64,000 bases of DNA from Limonium bicolor (taxonomy: Eukaryota > Streptophyta > Magnoliopsida > Caryophyllales > Plumbaginaceae). This document shows positions 10,355 through 21,280 of this stretch, piece after piece (the stretch's first letter is position 1; each line of letters opens with the position of its first letter). Both the position numbers and the translations under genes were made by a program. The notes beneath the pieces are model-generated. The model had not been told where the DNA came from, ran no database searches, and saw only the letters and a program-made list of their open reading frames with translations. Location of the stretch: positions 272,851,758 through 272,915,757 of the forward strand of contig CM041779.1 in NCBI GenBank assembly GCA_023374045.1, written 5' to 3'.

Positions 10355-11753
10355 CTGGGCCGGACTTAGAACCGGACCCATCACGGTCTATGACATGCAA
10401 GACAGGCTGCCTCTGGGGTGCGCCCCTCTGAGGACCTCGGGATCCCTGTCCCTGTGGCGCCTGCTGGGCTGGTGCATCGCCAGATGCAACCTCCTTGCCT
10501 TCCCTCTGCTTGTAGCTCTGGAAGTTCCCTCTCGGTTTAGCATTCTTGGGGCATACATTGGCTTGGTGTCCGGGCTTCTGACAATTGTAGCACCGGATTT
10601 CTCTCCCTTGGCAATCCTTGCCGGGATGGTCTTGGTTGAACTTCCGGCACACATAAGCGCGGCCGTCAGAGAAGTTCTTGGTGAAACCGGAGCCAGAACC
10701 CTTAGGTGGGTGTGATCTCAGTGGCTTTGCTGCCACCGGCGCAGAAGAACCTAGTTGAAGAAGCTCAACTGGTTTGCCCTGCTTAGCATGGGCACTGCTC
10801 TCACTTGGGAAGTTCTTTTGGGTTTGATGAAAGAATTTCCCTTTCTTCTTTTTCCAGCTTTTCCCTTGGTTCTGCTCCTCGGCGCTAGTGTTCTTGTTGT
10901 TAGCCTTGCACTTCAGCGCGGTTTCCTCATCCCGTAGTTGACAAGTGATCTCAACGCGGGAAGCCGCGTGATAACACTCCTAAAGTTTTAGGTATTAGCC
11001 GGGATTCTCATTTAAGAAGATAAAGGTAAAGATAAAGTATTTAAGGAATTGAAATGGTACCAAGGGTTTAAACCAATATTTACCTGAAGGGAGGTAAATC
11101 TAGTGTAGCCCATACCATACCGCAGGCGATGGCTCAGACCGCCATAAAAGTGATCGACCAACACCTGGCCGGTGTACCCTAGGTCGGGTAGGAGACGGAG
11201 GATATAAGTGAAGGTCCTGTAGTACTCATCGACAGACATCTTCTCTGTCATTTTCAAAGCGTCGAGTTCAAGCCTTTTCTTGGTCTTGACATGTTCTGGG
11301 TTGTACTTGGATTGGAGGAGTGATGCGAAGGACTCCCAATCGAAGGTGGGGTCGTTGACATGCTCATGCTTGACTAGTTTCCACCAATCCATGGCTGCAT
11401 CTTTCAGATAATAAGCCGCTAACCTCACTCGAACTCCAGCAGGACATTCGAGGGTTTCAAATGCGGTCTCCATTTCGGAGATGTACGCTTCCAGTTTAGC
11501 AGGATCGCTCTCGTCTCTAAAGCATGGAGGACGGAGATCTGTGATAGCTTTTACCCAGTTCACTTCTCTGGGTGGAGGGGGGGGGGGGGAATGGTCCCGT
11601 TTGAGTCTGCTGGTTCTGTTGATTTTGTTGTATGGCATTAATTACTTGCGGTAGCATCTGCGCTACCGTGGCGGCGACGATCTCAGCTATCGTCTGCGTG
11701 CCAGGTCCTTCAGAGGCTGCGCCTCTCCCTCGGCCTCGGCCTCGTCCTGACAT
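10355..11753 (-). pseudogene. gag: R1 gag: capsid and zinc-knuckle nucleocapsid, two exons, frameshift in a poly-C run
   Basis: The structural protein that packages element RNA. Exon 1 runs from ATG 11753 (MSGRGRGRGRG) to 11084. Exon 2 runs from 10979 to 10355 and is open throughout. The intron (10980-11083, 104 bp) has CTTCAG|GTAAAT and ACTTTAG|GAGTG borders and joins in phase 0; without splicing the frame ends about 23 codons after the donor. Capsid core motifs include WVKAITDLRPP, ETAFETLE, AAYYLKDAAMDWWK and MSVDEYYRTF. Exon 2 has a basic, low-complexity linker, a degenerate first knuckle (second Cys replaced by Phe) and a good CCHC knuckle (CYNCQKPGHQANVC). A 13-base homopolymer (G on the plus strand, 11577-11589) causes a one-base frameshift at the proline run of exon 1; it may be a mutation or an assembly error. 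The start was chosen by comparison with R2. Confidence 0.85.
10980..11083 (-). other. R1 gag intron 1
   Basis: A 104-bp GT-AG intron inferred because the two flanking gag frames join in phase, with the same junction (after a Leu-Gln pair, before Glu-Cys-Tyr-His) as the 95-bp intron at 26384-26478 of R2. The intron sequences are unrelated by eye whereas the exon edges are conserved. Confidence 0.8.
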
Positions 11754-11963
11754 CTGAACATTTAGCATTTACATTAGGCTTCGCAAGATATGACTCAAAG
11801 GTCTTGGAATTTAAGCAAGGTATCGTTCCTCTGAACGTCAAGGGTATCCGTTGTTAACAACGGTAGTTCCTAGTTAGGTTTCTAAATATCCGTCTTAAGA
11901 CGGTTGAAATCCTAACTCGGTAATCCCTATGCTCAGTAACTAAGGACATCAGAACGTAACTAC
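11754..11963 (-). other. R1 leader between PBS and gag
   Basis: Non-coding 5' leader. It contains short direct repeats (GGTAATCC, GGTAGTTCC, TCCTAACTCGG types) and, next to the PBS, an inverted repeat at 11949-11970 whose upper arm overlaps the 3' part of the PBS. Confidence 0.6.
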
Positions 11964-11975
11964 GCTCTGATACCA
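11964..11975 (-). promoter_or_regulatory. R1 primer binding site, tRNA-iMet
   Basis: The minus strand reads TGGTATCAGAGC five bases after the 5' LTR end. This is complementary to the 3' end of plant initiator tRNA-Met, the usual primer of plant Ty3/gypsy chromoviruses. Confidence 0.92.
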
Positions 11976-11980
11976 CTTTT

Positions 11981-14900
11981 TGTAACACCCCTACCGTTAA
12001 TCCTATGCTTACCGTCCAATCATCCCAATAATCAAAGCTACTCGCAGCGGAAAATACCTACTACTACGGCGGGTGATACAACGCCGCTAACCGCTCATAA
12101 GGCTAGCAAGGCTTACACTACTTACAGTCACGGTCTGATGATCATAGTATACCGAACTACTACATTACTTACCAATACAAAAGAGCATATACTTACATTG
12201 ATGGATTACCGAGTGCCAAGTATATTCAATTACATCATTTCCAAGTTTACCAAAAATAATGAGTTTCTACCATCCACTCATCTATACCAATTCACCGTCC
12301 CATCAATATCCAAAAAGGTGTACCCCATGGTACACCGGCTAATCAAAAGGCTCCTAGCCGTGTACAACTTAGTACACCATTCACAATTCATTAATTACAA
12401 CTCAAAAGAAATCTATCTAAGTCTTCATCATCTTCACCCCTCTCGTGTACCTGCGTGTAGTAAAAAAACATCGCCCCAATGGGCTCAGCAAAAGCTGCGC
12501 ATAAACTCCGCATATACCGCGTGCTAGCTAGGGTACGCCGACTAATTAAGGTCGAATAGGCATGCGGTTCATTTATTTCATACATACATGCTTTACATAC
12601 ATCATACATTCATGCTCAATACGATACATAATCCAAGGCGACAATACAATAGCATATACAATCCTTACCTTCACAAGGGTTAGCCAAATTACGCATTCGG
12701 GTTAATCAGAATACATTTTACTCTTTTACTCATTACACATTACTTACTCTTACTTACACTTACTTACTTTTTCTATACTTATTACTCATTCTTACTTACT
12801 TACTTTTACTCATGTTAAGTCGGTATGACCTTCGGCCCGGGGACTACACCGTCCCACCACCGGGATTTACTTGACTCACCAATCCGGGATGCTACCCATT
12901 TAAGGGGTTTGGGCCGCGGACCAGTTTAAGAGTCAGGACTTGGATCCAACCTCTTATGTCTCTGCATCCTCACGCGTGGCCGAAACTATATCGGACTTCT
13001 ACTCATTCCAATTTAATTACCAATTTAAGTTACATTGGTTAGCTTGTTAGGAATCAGTTAGAAGTCCAATCGCAAACACATTCGGTCACAGTACAATGCA
13101 TCATACATACACACACTCATATTCATCCACACATTTCATGAATTATACTAACTATGATTTAAAGAAAATATTCAACAAGATACAACACTACATATTCACA
13201 AGTAAGCATGATAACTCCGATTCGTGCAATTATCTTATTTGGTGGTCAATTAGCACACAACACACAAATCAGAGTAACCAAGATAGCATACGGGGCATGA
13301 GGAATTCATACCGTTCACCGTTGTACTTGTATCCGACGTTCCTCCGGTGTTCACAATCCAAATCCTAACATATACATACAACTGGGTGGTTAATTACCCT
13401 TACTTAACCTTACTAATTACTTTACTAATATTTCCCGATTTACACTTACTATTTCATTGTTGTTCAAATACTTTTACCTAAGTTACTTACTTACAATTAT
13501 TCTCTAAGCTTGTTTATGGCCTTAATGACCTTTAAACATCATTAATTATGTCTTAATTATCTTATAATACCATCACCCAACCTTAACCTACCTTAGATTA
13601 CCTTTTAAACATGTTCTGTACAATTTTGGGGTTGGTCCGGGTTACCGTCCGGACTTACATACCCGGACCAACTCACTGGGACAGCCCTTAGGTAACTTAA
13701 TCGCATGGTCCGGGTTTACACCCTAGTATACAGACCCGGACCACATGGTTACAGAACTCTCGGGTAAGTTGTTCGTGTGGTCCGGGTTTGTGTACTACTT
13801 TGCAAACCCAGACCACATGTTTTGGTAAGTTACGGGTATGTTTTTGGGGTGGTCCGGGTTAGTGTCTTGGTTTGTAAACCCGGACCATCCCTTTGTAAAA
13901 CTTTCTGTCGTAATTTTATGCTGGTCCGGGTTTGCGTACTGGTTTCCAAACTCGGACCAGTTACAGTTTTGCAAATTATGTAAGTTTTTCAACTTGTTTA
14001 AATTCCAAATTTCTACCAGTCTCTTCCCTAATATTCCTACATATAATATAGCATGTTTTAACTTTGTTTAAGCATTTTAAACTAGCCTAATACAACCTTA
14101 TAGCAATCTGTTACATTAACCCACTCACACTGCAAGTTTTACTCCTCTGTTGCATTTCTACTTCTTCAACTAATGCTACAGACTTTCCCATTCTTCTTCC
14201 CACTAGCTAAATAACTCTTAAACTAGCCAAACTTAGTTAAACAACTCACGTTTTGCCATTTACAACTCCACTCAACTACACTCTTCCTTCCTGTTACAAA
14301 ACAAAGTGAAAAATCCCATTCTTAGCTTCTCTGCAATTCTCTTCTGTTTCTTTCTTTTCTAACACACACAAGACTCTAAATTCCTAACCAAATTTTGACA
14401 GAGGTTCCCTACATTCCTAAGTGTTCTCACCACATAATTTTGCCACTCAACAAAGTTCACAACCTGTACAATATATACATTATTCTCACCACATTCTAAA
14501 TATCACTGCACACCTACTACTTATACTTAACAATTTATTTACTTGTTTTCAAAGGCTTCAAACTACCAATACCATTCACATTAGTAGACCCATTCACTTC
14601 CTACTGTTATGGTGGTTTCCAAACATTGTTACAGTAATGCATTTATACCTACACGACACCAAAACTGTACAGAGACTTCTCTTTACCTTGGGTTTCCTTG
14701 ATTCCTTTTTCTTTCTCTCCTTATCCTTTCTTGCTCCTCTCTCGTTCTTTGTTCTCTTGATTTATTCAAGCCAAGCTACACCATGTAACAAGGCACACAC
14801 ATACACACCAAACTAATAAGTTTCCTACGTAGGTTTTTAAACCCTAGATTATGAGAATTCGTTTACATCACTTAGAAGATCTTACCTTGAGCTTCTAATG

Positions 14901-15809
14901 GAGTTTTTTGAGTAGAAAATGACAAGGCTTCAACTCCTCACAGTGGCATGCCAAAATCGGCTGACAATGGGATAATGTTGCTCATGTGAGTTTTGGATTT
15001 TGCAAGGGAAATGGAAAATAGTGAAGCTTTGGTCTTTTTCTTACCTTAGAACATGAAGAAGATGATAGGTCTTCTAATGGTGCTCCTCAAGCTCCAAAAC
15101 GATTATACCCTCAAAAATAAAGTTGGAGGTTTTAGATTTTTGAAGGGTGTAGGATGATCTCCTTGACGATACGAATTCAACGGTATGGTTTTTGTAGCAT
15201 TTGGTGGTGGTTTGAGGTTTCAAAGATGAAGAAGAAGAGGGCTCTGTATGTGGGTTCTCAAATCGCCATGGTTGGAACCAGAGAGGAAGAAGAGAGGTGC
15301 AGTACGTGGGGGTTGTGTGTGAGAGAGGAGAGAGAGTGCTAAAAGTGAGGTTTGTTTTTTGTTTGTTAGCACATAAGGATGGAATTAAGAAGAAGGATAT
15401 GGGTTCTAATGCGGCTGGCTACCCACACAACACACACACTCACTTTCAGTTTTTATTTTTAAAAGTGGACACACTAGTTTATTTTAATTACACTCACCCC
15501 ATAACTCCCCGTTTTTGACAGTTTTTACTATTTTCTCGTTTTACTGATTTTATTGGTCCTAGAACTTCATTAATGTTTATTAATGACTATTTAGTTGACC
15601 AAAATTGTTACGAGTCTATTTGACCCGCTTAAAGTCGCGTTTTCCCGGTTTCCTCGAAAAACGCGCTTTAATGTTCGTTTGTGTTTTTAATCCATTTTAA
15701 GGATCCGTTTCCTTCGGGATTTGTTCCCTAATATTTATTTATACTTAATTAAGCTTCTAAAATATTTATTAGCCTAATTAATCACTATTTTTAATTACGG
15801 GGTATTTCA
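11981..15809 (-). repeat. R1 5' LTR (right copy)
   Basis: A 3,829-bp LTR nearly identical to 1662-5491, flanked on the outside by the GCGGT duplication. In sense orientation it should hold promoter, R and U5; I found no strong TATA box in this family member. Confidence 0.93.
13633..13960 (-). repeat. Hairpin array (R1 5' LTR)
   Basis: The counterpart of 3301-3628, with the same five units and 72-73 bp spacing. A few arm bases differ (for example AAACCCAGACC in the third unit), which weakens single pairs. Confidence 0.9.
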
Positions 15810-15814
15810 GCGGT

Positions 15815-17016
15815 GGGCAGCGCGGCGGGCAGCACGACGAGCGGCCCTGACTCTCCCCCTCAAGTTTGTGCTCTATTTTCACCCTACTACATTCCACTAC
15901 TCTGTAAAAATTCGAAGATACAGTTTTCTCTTCCAAATCTTCGTAACAAGATAATAAAATAGATTCGATTGGACATCAAATTGTATGGTAATGTGATTCT
16001 AATGCTTGCGACTCCTGTTACAGCAGTAGAACTGTAGAAGTTTGGAACTGGTACAGCTGCATTTCACACCTAAAATTCATAAACTAGATTCAAGTTGAAA
16101 CCGGTAATATACTTCAACTGTCGGTAGAGTGTCACCTTGACATGTGGAAGTCATCAGTTCGAGCGTGATTATCCCTAAACCCAATGTGAGTTTTTCTATT
16201 TTGACTTGCTGTGATTGAATGAGAATGGATAAGAGGCTCGTGGTATAGCTCCGAGGGGCTAGGGATGACTATATTTCTGACCTATCCTCTTCTCCTCTAG
16301 TTATTATCTCCTATCTAAATTCTTGTTATTTAAAACCTCGGTCGATATCTACATCTCTTAGCTCCAACAATATAAATAGAGAAATCAAGTTATTATAAGT
16401 TATTGATTTCTGCTGTGGTACCTAGTGAAGCAAACGATAAATCAGTGGAAGTGTGAGCGATAAATCACTAGAAGTTTATTGATTTTTTTTGTCGCACCTC
16501 CCAAACCTGATTGAATTAGTAATATATTATAAGAACATAATATAAGTTATTGATGTATTCTTTCTCAACATTTTTATTTCTATTGTTCTTGCTTGACAAA
16601 TATTATGAGCTTGTTTTGTTGAAGAAAGTGAGGCTAAAAGAACTTATCAGTGATGCAGAACCTGTATTAATTTTTTGTGATTCTAATGAGTTGTTGGATC
16701 AAAATTCGACTAAAAGAGTATTTCATTAATTCTATTTGATTATGTCAGATCTGGGTGCTTTGAGCCATTTTCTGTATAAACTTATAAAAAATGAATGTAT
16801 TGATAAGCCTTAGACGTATCATATTTTATAAGTTAGAATTATATGAATATTTGTTAAAATAAGGGTAAAATAGCTAGTTTTCGATATATCTTGCTTACAT
16901 TCTATATTGTATAAGTTCAGACTTATGTAGGTATGTTTTTCATGCAAGGAATAAATTTCTACTCAAAGGACCAAGTGATGCCGGACATGGTGCCAGATAT
17001 CCAATTCACGACATAA
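15815..17016 (+). other. hAT1 leader/intron and older unidentified repeat
   Basis: The first part continues the GC-rich leader interrupted by R1, followed by T-rich, intron-like sequence. From about 16970 a GCCGGACATGGTGCCAG motif appears, variants of which return beyond R2 (31400-32220). R2 therefore probably inserted into an older repeat. No coding frame is convincing. Confidence 0.45.
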
Positions 17017-18398
17017 GTATGTGTAACACCCCTACAACGCTCCTATCACCTACCAAAGTCGCAGCGGAAATAACCAACCAAATAATAACTATCGCTTTGG
17101 TGTTACAACGCCGTTAACCACCCACGTGGTTAACTAGGCAGAATAAATACAAGTGTATCGGTCTGATGATCAGACTCCCGAGCATAGTAACTAACATCCA
17201 TATATAAACATAACCAACCATACCGAGTATTTAATTTACAAACCATCTCCAAACCATAATCATCCATAACTGTATAACAAGGTATCAACATGTACGCCTC
17301 GGGAGCACAGGCGCATCCCGGGCTCAACAACTTAATTATCCAAAAGTATATCTACCACCTAGGACCTAGAGCCACTCTGCCTCTTCGATCCTCATCCTGC
17401 AGTAAAATAAAATATGGGGCCCCCGAGGGGGTCAGCACCTTTGCTGGTATGGCTAACGCGCAGCCCATCGACTAACGGGATACGCGCAACCAATTGTCAT
17501 AATAACATGGCATTCATTTTAGAACAACCAACATATATATACACATTTACCATAGCATAGCAAGGGAAATTGCATAGCATCACATCATCAATACATATCA
17601 CCACAAGAACGGTTCACATTAAGATCCTTCCACCACAGTTAGTACATACCATGAGCATAGAGATTGTTGCCAAACCCATACCAAGCTCGTTAATTACCTC
17701 ATCACCATCCTGTTATTTGAACGGTTGACTTAAACCCAAGGTGTGTCGGATATAGTGATCCCAAGCACACCAAACAACACAGTATGCCCCTATGGCCCGA
17801 CGTGAGTCAGTAAACTAGCTTTGGATAAGCTAAGGGAAGGTTGAAACCAAATTGGAATACCACCTAAACATACACCTAGGGAGTCGAACTGGATATGATA
17901 ACGACCCCCATCCATCACACGCGTGGCCGGAACATACCGGACTCCTCACTCCCCCCGATTAGTACTTGTTAGTGAACACACAACATTTGTCAAGTCACAT
18001 ACAAGCAACATTTAGGTCTTGTTAGACACACCAAGGGAAAGGAGTCATAATAACACAACACCATAATATATAACAACTGTAAACTCATTTCATGCCTTAA
18101 TCTTATAAGGTCGTAAACACTCAGAAAACAAACAACACCCAAGCCGGTGTAAACCGTTAGGCAACAGACTGCAAGAAAACCATACCTTGGTCCTTGCCTT
18201 GTTTCGTTCCCACCTTGAGAGAATCCTATACACATTAGTAAGGTCGGTTAATTAATTATTTAACTTCACACTTACTATATATTCAACATGCTTGTATGAC
18301 ATGTTTTAATGCCTATTTTACCCTAGGTTACCTTCATTAAACACCCTAGGGTTAACTACATAAGTCACATTCTTTTCTGTTTTTTTTTTACAAGTTTT

Positions 18399-18756
18399 GG
18401 TCCGACCGACCCACCGTCCGACCCACAACTGGGTCGGACCCTCCCAGTGGTCTTCGGGTCTGAAAAACCTTACCTTGACCGACCCATGTCCGACCCAACC
18501 TTCTGGGTCGGTCCATTACAGAAACCCTTTTGCCTCCTTATAATCATGCTCGACCCACGTCCGACCCACCATTCTGGGTCGGTCCATGTGCGAACATTTC
18601 CTTCCTTTGAAACTTGCCCGACCGACCCATGTCCGACCCACCCTTTTGGGTCGGACCATCACCGAACATTTTCCTAACATTTTACAGAGCATTTTCCTAA
18701 CATTTTACAGAGGCTCGACCGACCCAAAAACTACTGGGTCGGCCCCTGGGTCGGTC
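18399..18756 (-). repeat. Hairpin array (R2 3' LTR)
   Basis: Five palindromic units spaced about 70-100 bp, with arms of GACCGACCC / GGGTCGGTC type and a central CCGTCCGACCCA or ATGTCCGACCCA. It lies in the LTR position equivalent to the R1 array, but the arm sequence is different. Confidence 0.88.
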
Positions 18757-20354
18757 GCCTCCTAATCTTACCCAAACTTTGCCAATTCTTCACCAACCTT
18801 CTCCTAAGGCCTCTTAATGTTTCCTAGCAACATTTGGTAACTTTATATCCACATACAACATCCATGAAACTCATTTTCTAACTCCTTAAACCTTTACTTA
18901 TTTCCTTGTAAAAATTCCTTAACACTTATGTTATTTCATACTAGGTTTCCTAGATGGTGTTTCTCACCTATGGTAACTACTATCCCAAATGCTTTCTCCT
19001 TAACTTAACATCATCTCCCAAGCATCATCTCTCACACTAATTCCTTATCTCCTTCTTGAAACTCTTTTCCTAGTGTACACTTCTCCTTATTTTACCAAAG
19101 TTTGCCTAGGTATTTACCTAAGTCCCAAAGTGACTTTGGTACCTACTAAATCTCAAGATCATGCCTAAGTCCTTATTACATTCTAGAGTACTTCCTAGTT
19201 CATCAAAATTCCTTTAACACATCATGAACCTCTTATTCATCTCCTACACTTTCTAACTCACCAAACCTTATGTAAACACTTAGAACTTCTTACTCCTTAC
19301 CTAAATTTTGACATGGGTTCTCTTAGAACATTACTAAGCCTAAACACTTTACCTTCTCCTTTAAACACACAAGATCATCTAAAATCATCAAGAACACTCC
19401 CATACATAATTTCACCAAATTTACACCACATTACAACATAGTGCACAATTTAAATTGCATGGCACTTAGGCCCTTAAAATGCATGGCTCTTAGGCCCTTA
19501 AAATGCTTAAATCATAAACACTGAATTTCCACAATATATATGCCTTTAACCTGCAAATACACTCAACACACATATGCCCTTTACTAGTCTCTTGAGAATA
19601 CTTCACTAAGTCATTCACCATTTGCTCTTTAGGTAGTTTTAATAAGCATTTATAAGCTCATTTCCCCTAAGGCATTAAACAACATTTAAGTTAGTAGATT
19701 TACCTCTTTTGCAAAATAGCTTCTTTCTTGTTTCCTTTAGAAACCAATAGAGTACTTGCTTCTTTGACAAGTTCTAAACAATATACAAACATAATGAGTA
19801 TTCAAGCTATAAGCTTCATCTCATTGTAAACCCTAATTTGACATTGTTTCAAAACATTAATGTAGTTGTTTTACCTTGTTCTTTGAAGAGAGTTTGGATA
19901 TACAACAAGAGAGGACTCCACCTAGTCCATGAAGAGTTGAAATGAAGCTAGAACAAAGTCACACAATGAGCTATATCAATGTGTATTTTCGGACATGACA
20001 AAAACAAGGAGGAAACTTGATTTTTGTTTGAGATTCCTTACCTAGAAGTAAAGGAGAGTAATAATATGTAGAAATCCAAGCTCAAGCTCCTTCAATGGTG
20101 GAACACCTTGGCACCGAAATGGAGCTCTAGGAGTTTTGAGAAGATAGGAATGAAGAGCTTGATGAGAGGAAGAGATTGGTGGTATTTGTTTTTGATTTGG
20201 ACAAGTGAGCTAGGTTTAACAAGTGGTCAAAGCTTGTGTTTTAATGGTGGTAGTGGTTTATCGTGAGAGAACAAAGAAGAAGGGAGAAGATGAGTGGGAA
20301 ACCGTGTGAGCAAGGAAGGGAAATGAGAGAATGAAGATAGAATTTGCTTTAAGA

Positions 20355-20364
20355 GATATTTATA
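20355..20364 (-). promoter_or_regulatory. Candidate TATA box in R2 3' LTR
   Basis: The minus strand reads TATAAATATC about 630 bp into the LTR, within ACTTTATAAGTATAAATATC. It is conserved in the other LTR at 30642-30651. Initiation roughly 30 bp downstream is inferred, which would place the hairpin array in the transcribed leader. Confidence 0.5.
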
Positions 20365-20991
20365 CTTATAAAGTAAAAAGGTAGCTTATTTACTTATCTT
20401 TACTTACTTAATACTTAATAAGAGAGTGGTGAGTCACACCCTTATAAAAACCGGCCCCTTATATTAGTGTGGGGGTTTTTAGTCTTTGTTTGTCAATTTA
20501 ATTACTTATACCACATATGTTACAAAATAGCTTATAAAAAGTACTATTCACCTATACAAGGCACATAGAAGTGAAATTTTTGATTTCCCACTAATATAGC
20601 CACCCAAATGTGATACTATATAGTACACATATATATTTAAGAGTAATGATGGACATTTAGCCATTCAAAACTCATTTACAAGACAATTTTTCAAAAACGT
20701 GCTTTAAGACTTCTTAAAGCACATTTTGAGTTTTAACTTGTTTTCAAGCTTGGTTTTCTTTGGTAATTGGTTTAATGTGTTCATTAGTATATAAATGAAG
20801 TCTTGGTAAGCTCATTAGGCCTTACTCAAGTTTATCCCAAGCTTAGAGCACATTTTGGCTCTTATTGACTTTAAAGCACATTTGTGTTTCCTTTTGTTTA
20901 AATTTGTTTACTAAGGTTTCTAAGACTCTTTTTAGTCTTAATATATCATGTTTTAATGTTTAACCAACATACCAAGGTTTGGGGTATTTCA

Positions 20992-21008
20992 ATCTACCCC
21001 CCTTAAAA
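20992..21008 (-). promoter_or_regulatory. R2 polypurine tract
   Basis: The minus strand reads CTTTTAAGGGGGGTAGAT directly before the 3' LTR. Confidence 0.85.
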
Positions 21009-21231
21009 GAACTTTGTCCCCAAAGTTCATACTTCCCACATATCTTACTATTAGAACACGGGAACATTTATGAAAACAATACTTCCAACCATCATTACCA
21101 ACCTTACCATCATTCTTACACCACAACGGACTCAAGGTCCAATCCACACAATACCATTCAGACACAAAGGTCTGTAACAATCACAGACAATGTATACTTA
21201 TACATATCGTACACAACCATAACCGAAACGG

Positions 21232-21248
21232 CTCTACCCCCCTTAAAA
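21232..21248 (-). promoter_or_regulatory. R2 second PPT-like motif
   Basis: The 16-base word TCTACCCCCCTTAAAA on the plus strand is identical to that in the true PPT 240 bp away. It is followed by GGGGTACGCCCCGTACCC and lies just after the pol stop codon. R1 and R3 have the same arrangement. Confidence 0.6.
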
Positions 21249-21280
21249 GGGGTACGCCCCGTACCCTATACATATAAACA

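Larger units (their letters stand above)
1662..15809 (-). mobile_element. R1: 14.1-kb Ty3/gypsy chromovirus (Tekay/Del type) carrying an AlkB gene
   Basis: A complete LTR retrotransposon on the minus strand. Its LTRs are 3,830 and 3,829 bp, begin TGAAATACCCC and end GGGTGTTACA when read on the minus strand, and are nearly identical by eye, so the insertion is young. The 5-bp target duplication is GCGGT at 1657-1661 and 15810-15814, a perfect match. Order in transcription sense: 5' LTR (right), PBS, gag, AlkB, pol with chromodomain, internal PPT-like motif, PPT, 3' LTR (left). The chromodomain, GPY/F motif, long LTRs and tRNA-iMet PBS indicate the Tekay clade. pol has five stops and a frameshift, so this copy is not autonomous. 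Confidence 0.93.
17022..20991 (-). repeat. R2 3' LTR (left copy)
   Basis: A 3,970-bp LTR matching 27358-31280 closely. It includes the hairpin array at 18399-18756 and a TATA-like motif at 20355-20364. The lengths differ by 47 bp through scattered indels; one is a near-exact 30-bp tandem duplication close to 18670-18710 (CATTTTACAGAG region) present only in this copy. Confidence 0.92.

Noticed and set aside
11577..11638. Programmed ribosomal frameshift in R1 gag
   Set aside because: R2 has no homopolymer or shift here, and the shift would fall inside capsid before any Pol region.
18447..18677. Open frames with repeated Arg-Pro-Thr / Ser-Asp-Pro peptides in LTR arrays (also 28863-29116, 34681-35032, 43464-44045)
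   Set aside because: Open because of the stop-poor hairpin arrays; the peptides appear on both strands and in several frames and are not conserved between families.
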